Assembly (NCBI GenBank): GCA_018609945.1 | Contig: JAHENO010000171.1 | Location: 1-7,810, forward strand | From: Haloarculaceae archaeon | GTDB taxonomy: Archaea > Halobacteriota > Halobacteria > Halobacteriales > Haloarculaceae | Length of the DNA stretch: 7,810 bases | Reading direction: 5' to 3' | Shown here: positions 5,895 to 7,810 of the stretch, piece after piece | Position numbering within the stretch: the stretch's first letter is position 1 | Layout: each line of letters starts with the position of its first letter | Made by a program: the position numbers and the translations under genes | The notes under the pieces: model-generated | What the model was told of the DNA's origin: nothing | Databases searched by the model: none | Seen by the model: the letters and a program-made list of their open reading frames with translations, nothing else

Positions 5895-6277
5895 CGACGC
5901 TTTCGGGGTTTGGCCACACGACCGACAGACCCCCGAGGGTTGACTACCGCTGGCACCGACCGGAGTGACGTGCCGGACGACGGAGCGACACCAGCGACCG
6001 ACTTGCCGAGGTGGTCTCTGATCTGAAGGAATACCCACGTTTCGGCGATGACGAAATTCCAATCCCGTAGACGCTGCTGACTCCACCCTCTCTAGCCGCA
6101 CTGGAGACATCGCCATAGCTGTTCCCTGTCAGGACCGGCCGTGATGGATACAGCACGCGTGTCCGGTACCGACGCGTCTTCATAGCGACGGCTGTTCAGT
6201 ACCGGATCGACCACAAGACGGCGTGCGGTGTACCTGGGAAACAGTTCCAACTGTCACTACAGATTGAGGATCAGCCG
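5895..6277. other. 383-bp non-coding region with short palindromes and a possible gene remnant
   Basis: No convincing gene is present. An open stretch on the plus strand ending at the TAG of 6068-6070 reads RLAEVVSDLKEYPRFGDDEI and onward to IPIP; it looks protein-like but has no start codon because a stop lies about 33 codons upstream, so it may be the tail of a deleted gene. ACGCGT occurs at 6155-6160 and 6172-6177 around the palindrome CGGTACCG (6164-6171). TCCGGTAC (6162-6169) is repeated inverted at 6199-6206. ACAGTTCCAACTGT (6241-6254) is a 6+6 bp inverted repeat 24 bp beyond the stop codon of the minus-strand gene and could form its 3' hairpin. Base composition begins to drop here. Confidence 0.45.
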
Positions 6278-7480
6278 TTACTTTCCTCTCAGCCCGAGGT
6301 TCTCGAAGGTCCCGATTGCCTGGAGGAGTAATCTTTCCGAGAACCCCGCAACGAATGACACTCCCAGTATCAACGACGCCGATAGCGTCTCCGGCGCAAC
6401 GAAGCCGGCAACGAGAAGGAGATAGATGAGCAACGCGGACGCGGCCCCGATGATCGCTCGTGCAATCGCCAGCCACGAGCCGAGAACCTGTTCGAGGTAC
6501 CGCGTCGTCTCGGACCCCCGTCCGGCTGTCAACAGACCGCTGATCGAGGCACCCATGATCCCGAATATCATAACGAGTATCAGGAACGTCCGATTTTCGA
6601 CCGAGGGGTTCAATACGACCCCCGGAAAGAGAAACACGATAAACACGATTGCAAGCGCGGTATTTACCATGAAATTCAGAATGTTGATCCGGATACTCTC
6701 CATGCGCTGATACAATTCGAGGTAGTGATTGTGTAGGATTTCGTTTGCCTCCAAGACTTCCTGGATTCCGATAGATGTCTTCATGCTTCCCTCACTGGTT
6801 AGCAATCCTTCAATCGCTTCTCGTCTTGTTTTGTCAGAAAAGTTCTGTGCCCGTTGTAAAATCGAACGGGCTCGAATAGTGACCGCGTCCTTATCCAGTA
6901 CCACGAGCCCGTAGAGGAGGAGTCGCCGTGCCTCGAAGTATGCTCTGAAGGCGTCCTCGGTTCGGAACAGTGCCCGCGTTTCCGCCTCGTTCAACAGGTC
7001 CATCGTCTTTTTCGCCCACAAAAACACCATATCTCCTTCAAATTCCGTCCCCAGCTGTTCCTTGATATCCCGTTTTATTTCAGCAACCTCTGCGTCTGAG
7101 AGGGTATCACTGTCTCTACCGGCGAAATAATCACGGTATGTTCGGCGATCAATTCCCAGAAGTGATTCGAAGGCGTTCACTTTGTGTTGATCGAGTTCCA
7201 TCGCACCCCAGGCGGCGTCTTCGAACAGTTCGGAATCCGTCTCAAACACCCCGGTTCCTTCCTCAGTGTCCGAGGCACGGATTAGAAGTGCAACGAGGGA
7301 GGTCCGATGTTTTAAAACCATGATGTCACCCTGTAGTTGTTTTCTCAACTGTGCCTTTCCGACAATGATGTCTTTGACGATGACAAACAGATACAGCAGA
7401 TACATCAGAAACGACCTGAAAACCCCACAGATCCTTCGATACCGATTGTACCACTTGTTAGTGGGGGACACGCGGTTCAC
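6278..7480 (-). CDS. Multi-pass membrane protein of unknown function with large helical soluble domain
   Basis: A 400-residue protein whose function I do not recognise. One hydrophobic segment lies near the N-terminus (23-41), then about 225 charged, mostly helix-forming residues (42-266), then four membrane segments (about 267-290, 297-317, 338-362 and 367-386). The TM3-TM4 loop (320-329, RGSETTRY) and C-terminus (LGLRGK) are basic, so both, with the soluble domain, are probably cytoplasmic. Two motif-like blocks, RAIIGAASAL (341-350) and FVAGFSERLLLQA (376-388), recall a membrane module seen in uncharacterised bacterial and archaeal proteins; this is memory, not a search. No catalytic motif is visible. 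The start is GTG at 7480, after an in-frame stop at 7502-7504; ATG at 7405 (residue 26) is an alternative that would remove the basic N-terminus and fit a cytoplasmic soluble domain better. GC is about 50%, far below the genes to the left, with more Lys, Asn and Ile, suggesting transfer. Confidence 0.75.
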   Translation of the reverse strand: MNRVSPTNKWYNRYRRICGVFRSFLMYLLYLFVIVKDIIVGKAQLRKQLQGDIMVLKHRTSLVALLIRASDTEEGTGVFETDSELFEDAAWGAMELDQHKVNAFESLLGIDRRTYRDYFAGRDSDTLSDAEVAEIKRDIKEQLGTEFEGDMVFLWAKKTMDLLNEAETRALFRTEDAFRAYFEARRLLLYGLVVLDKDAVTIRARSILQRAQNFSDKTRREAIEGLLTSEGSMKTSIGIQEVLEANEILHNHYLELYQRMESIRINILNFMVNTALAIVFIVFLFPGVVLNPSVENRTFLILVMIFGIMGASISGLLTAGRGSETTRYLEQVLGSWLAIARAIIGAASALLIYLLLVAGFVAPETLSASLILGVSFVAGFSERLLLQAIGTFENLGLRGK

Positions 7481-7529
7481 CTCTCTGAATGTGGAGTGTT
7501 CTCATACCGCACATACCGTCGTAGATGAC

Positions 7530-7540
7530 AATAATGTTTC
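7530..7540 (-). promoter_or_regulatory. AT-rich element, possible promoter of the membrane protein gene
   Basis: On the minus strand this reads about GAAACATTATTG, the most TATA-like stretch upstream of the GTG at 7480. It lies about 50-60 nt before that codon, implying a leader of roughly 25-30 nt. It is too close to 7542 to be the usual TATA box for the plus-strand frame there. Weak, spacing-based call. Confidence 0.25.
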
Positions 7541-7541
7541 T

Positions 7542-7766
7542 ATGCGGTCGGACCGAGTTCGAATAGCGACCAGAGCCGACTTTCATAAGGTCGTGCGTAA
7601 AGTATTACCACTAATCACGGACATAGATAGTTCCAGATATTCGGTTCCTCAACTGTTGGAAGTCCTCGTTGACTCGATGGAAACGCTGCTACCCTATCAG
7701 AGCGTGAACCAAGATGGGGCGCAAGAGACCGACCTTGATTCCGTGCCATCGAGCACGTCTCGCTGA
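7542..7766 (+). CDS. Possible 74-aa hypothetical protein
   Basis: An open frame from ATG 7542 to TGA 7764-7766, not antisense to any other likely gene. The product has a plausible globular pattern: a basic N-terminus (MRSDRVRIATR), an amphipathic helical stretch (DFHKVVRKVLPLI, 14-26), a second helix (SVPQLLEVLVDSMETLL) and an acidic, Ser-rich tail. It is not recognised. A GTG at 7491 in the same frame would give 91 residues but leaves only 10 bp to the divergent gene. No clear TATA box or ribosome binding site precedes the ATG. It could be a small accessory gene, a truncated fragment of a larger (for example mobile-element) gene, or chance. Confidence 0.35.
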   Translation: MRSDRVRIATRADFHKVVRKVLPLITDIDSSRYSVPQLLEVLVDSMETLLPYQSVNQDGAQETDLDSVPSSTSR

Positions 7767-7810
7767 CTGGTCCGTGTGCGAAAGAAGCCGAGTCATGGGC
7801 GTTACAGCCC

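Noticed and set aside
5903..5936. Possible terminator hairpin after the flavin reductase gene (TCGGGG with CCCCGA)
   Set aside because: Only a 6-bp stem with a loop of about 22 nt and no T-tract; too weak to call.
5944..6183. 79-codon minus-strand frame in the gene-free region
   Set aside because: Arg/Ser-rich composition, no hydrophobic-core pattern, no promoter or ribosome binding site; looks like chance.
1..7810. tRNA or rRNA genes, CRISPR arrays, complete insertion sequences, integrase
   Set aside because: I looked for tRNA T-loop-like motifs outside coding regions, regularly spaced repeats and transposase signatures on both strands and saw none that hold up.

Overview
The window looks like a chromosomal segment of a halophilic archaeon (class Halobacteria). 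The first 5.9 kb are very GC-rich, and the proteins are strongly acidic with abundant D/E and little Lys. The gene set also fits: a class I (eukaryote-like) HMG-CoA reductase, a CtaB-type heme O synthase with a fused N-terminal membrane part, a haloarchaeal zinc-ribbon protein of the DUF5817 type and a VapBC pair of the archaeal PF02697 type. Several genes have TATA-like elements about 25-30 nt before the start codon, as expected for leaderless haloarchaeal transcripts. Genus cannot be told from the sequence alone.

Layout. (1) 2-1156 (+): 3' part of a heme O synthase gene (ctaB), open at the left edge. The visible N-terminus resembles the end of a CtaA/Cox15 heme A synthase, joined to CtaB by an acidic linker. 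(2) 1174-2739 (-): YtcJ/amidohydrolase-3 family metal-dependent hydrolase, convergent with ctaB across a 17-bp gap that carries a 14-bp palindrome. (3) 2740-2828: compact divergent promoter region. (4) 2829-4076 (+): hmgA, with all four catalytic residues. (5) 4153-4374 and 4358-4762 (+): vapB antitoxin and vapC PIN-domain toxin, overlapping, preceded by a perfect 9+9 bp inverted repeat that is a strong operator candidate. (6) 4806-5333 (-): zinc ribbon plus winged-helix protein. (7) 5418-5894 (+): flavin reductase-like protein, divergent from (6), with a clear TATA box. (8) 5895-6277: non-coding, with short palindromes and a possible gene remnant. (9) 6278-7480 (-): 400-residue multi-pass membrane protein of unknown function, clearly less GC-rich. 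(10) 7542-7766 (+): possible 74-aa gene divergent from it.

How the genes relate. The left part is housekeeping: respiratory heme synthesis, mevalonate/isoprenoid lipid synthesis (HMG-CoA reductase makes the mevalonate from which archaeal lipids and the prenyl tail of heme O both come), an amidohydrolase and a flavoprotein. The VapBC pair appears inserted between two core genes. From about 5.9 kb base composition drops to roughly 50% GC, coding density falls and no recognisable core gene occurs, so the right end looks like the edge of an accessory region. The least explained gene is the membrane protein at 6278-7480. I did not find a convincing new multi-gene system, CRISPR array, RNA gene or complete insertion sequence.
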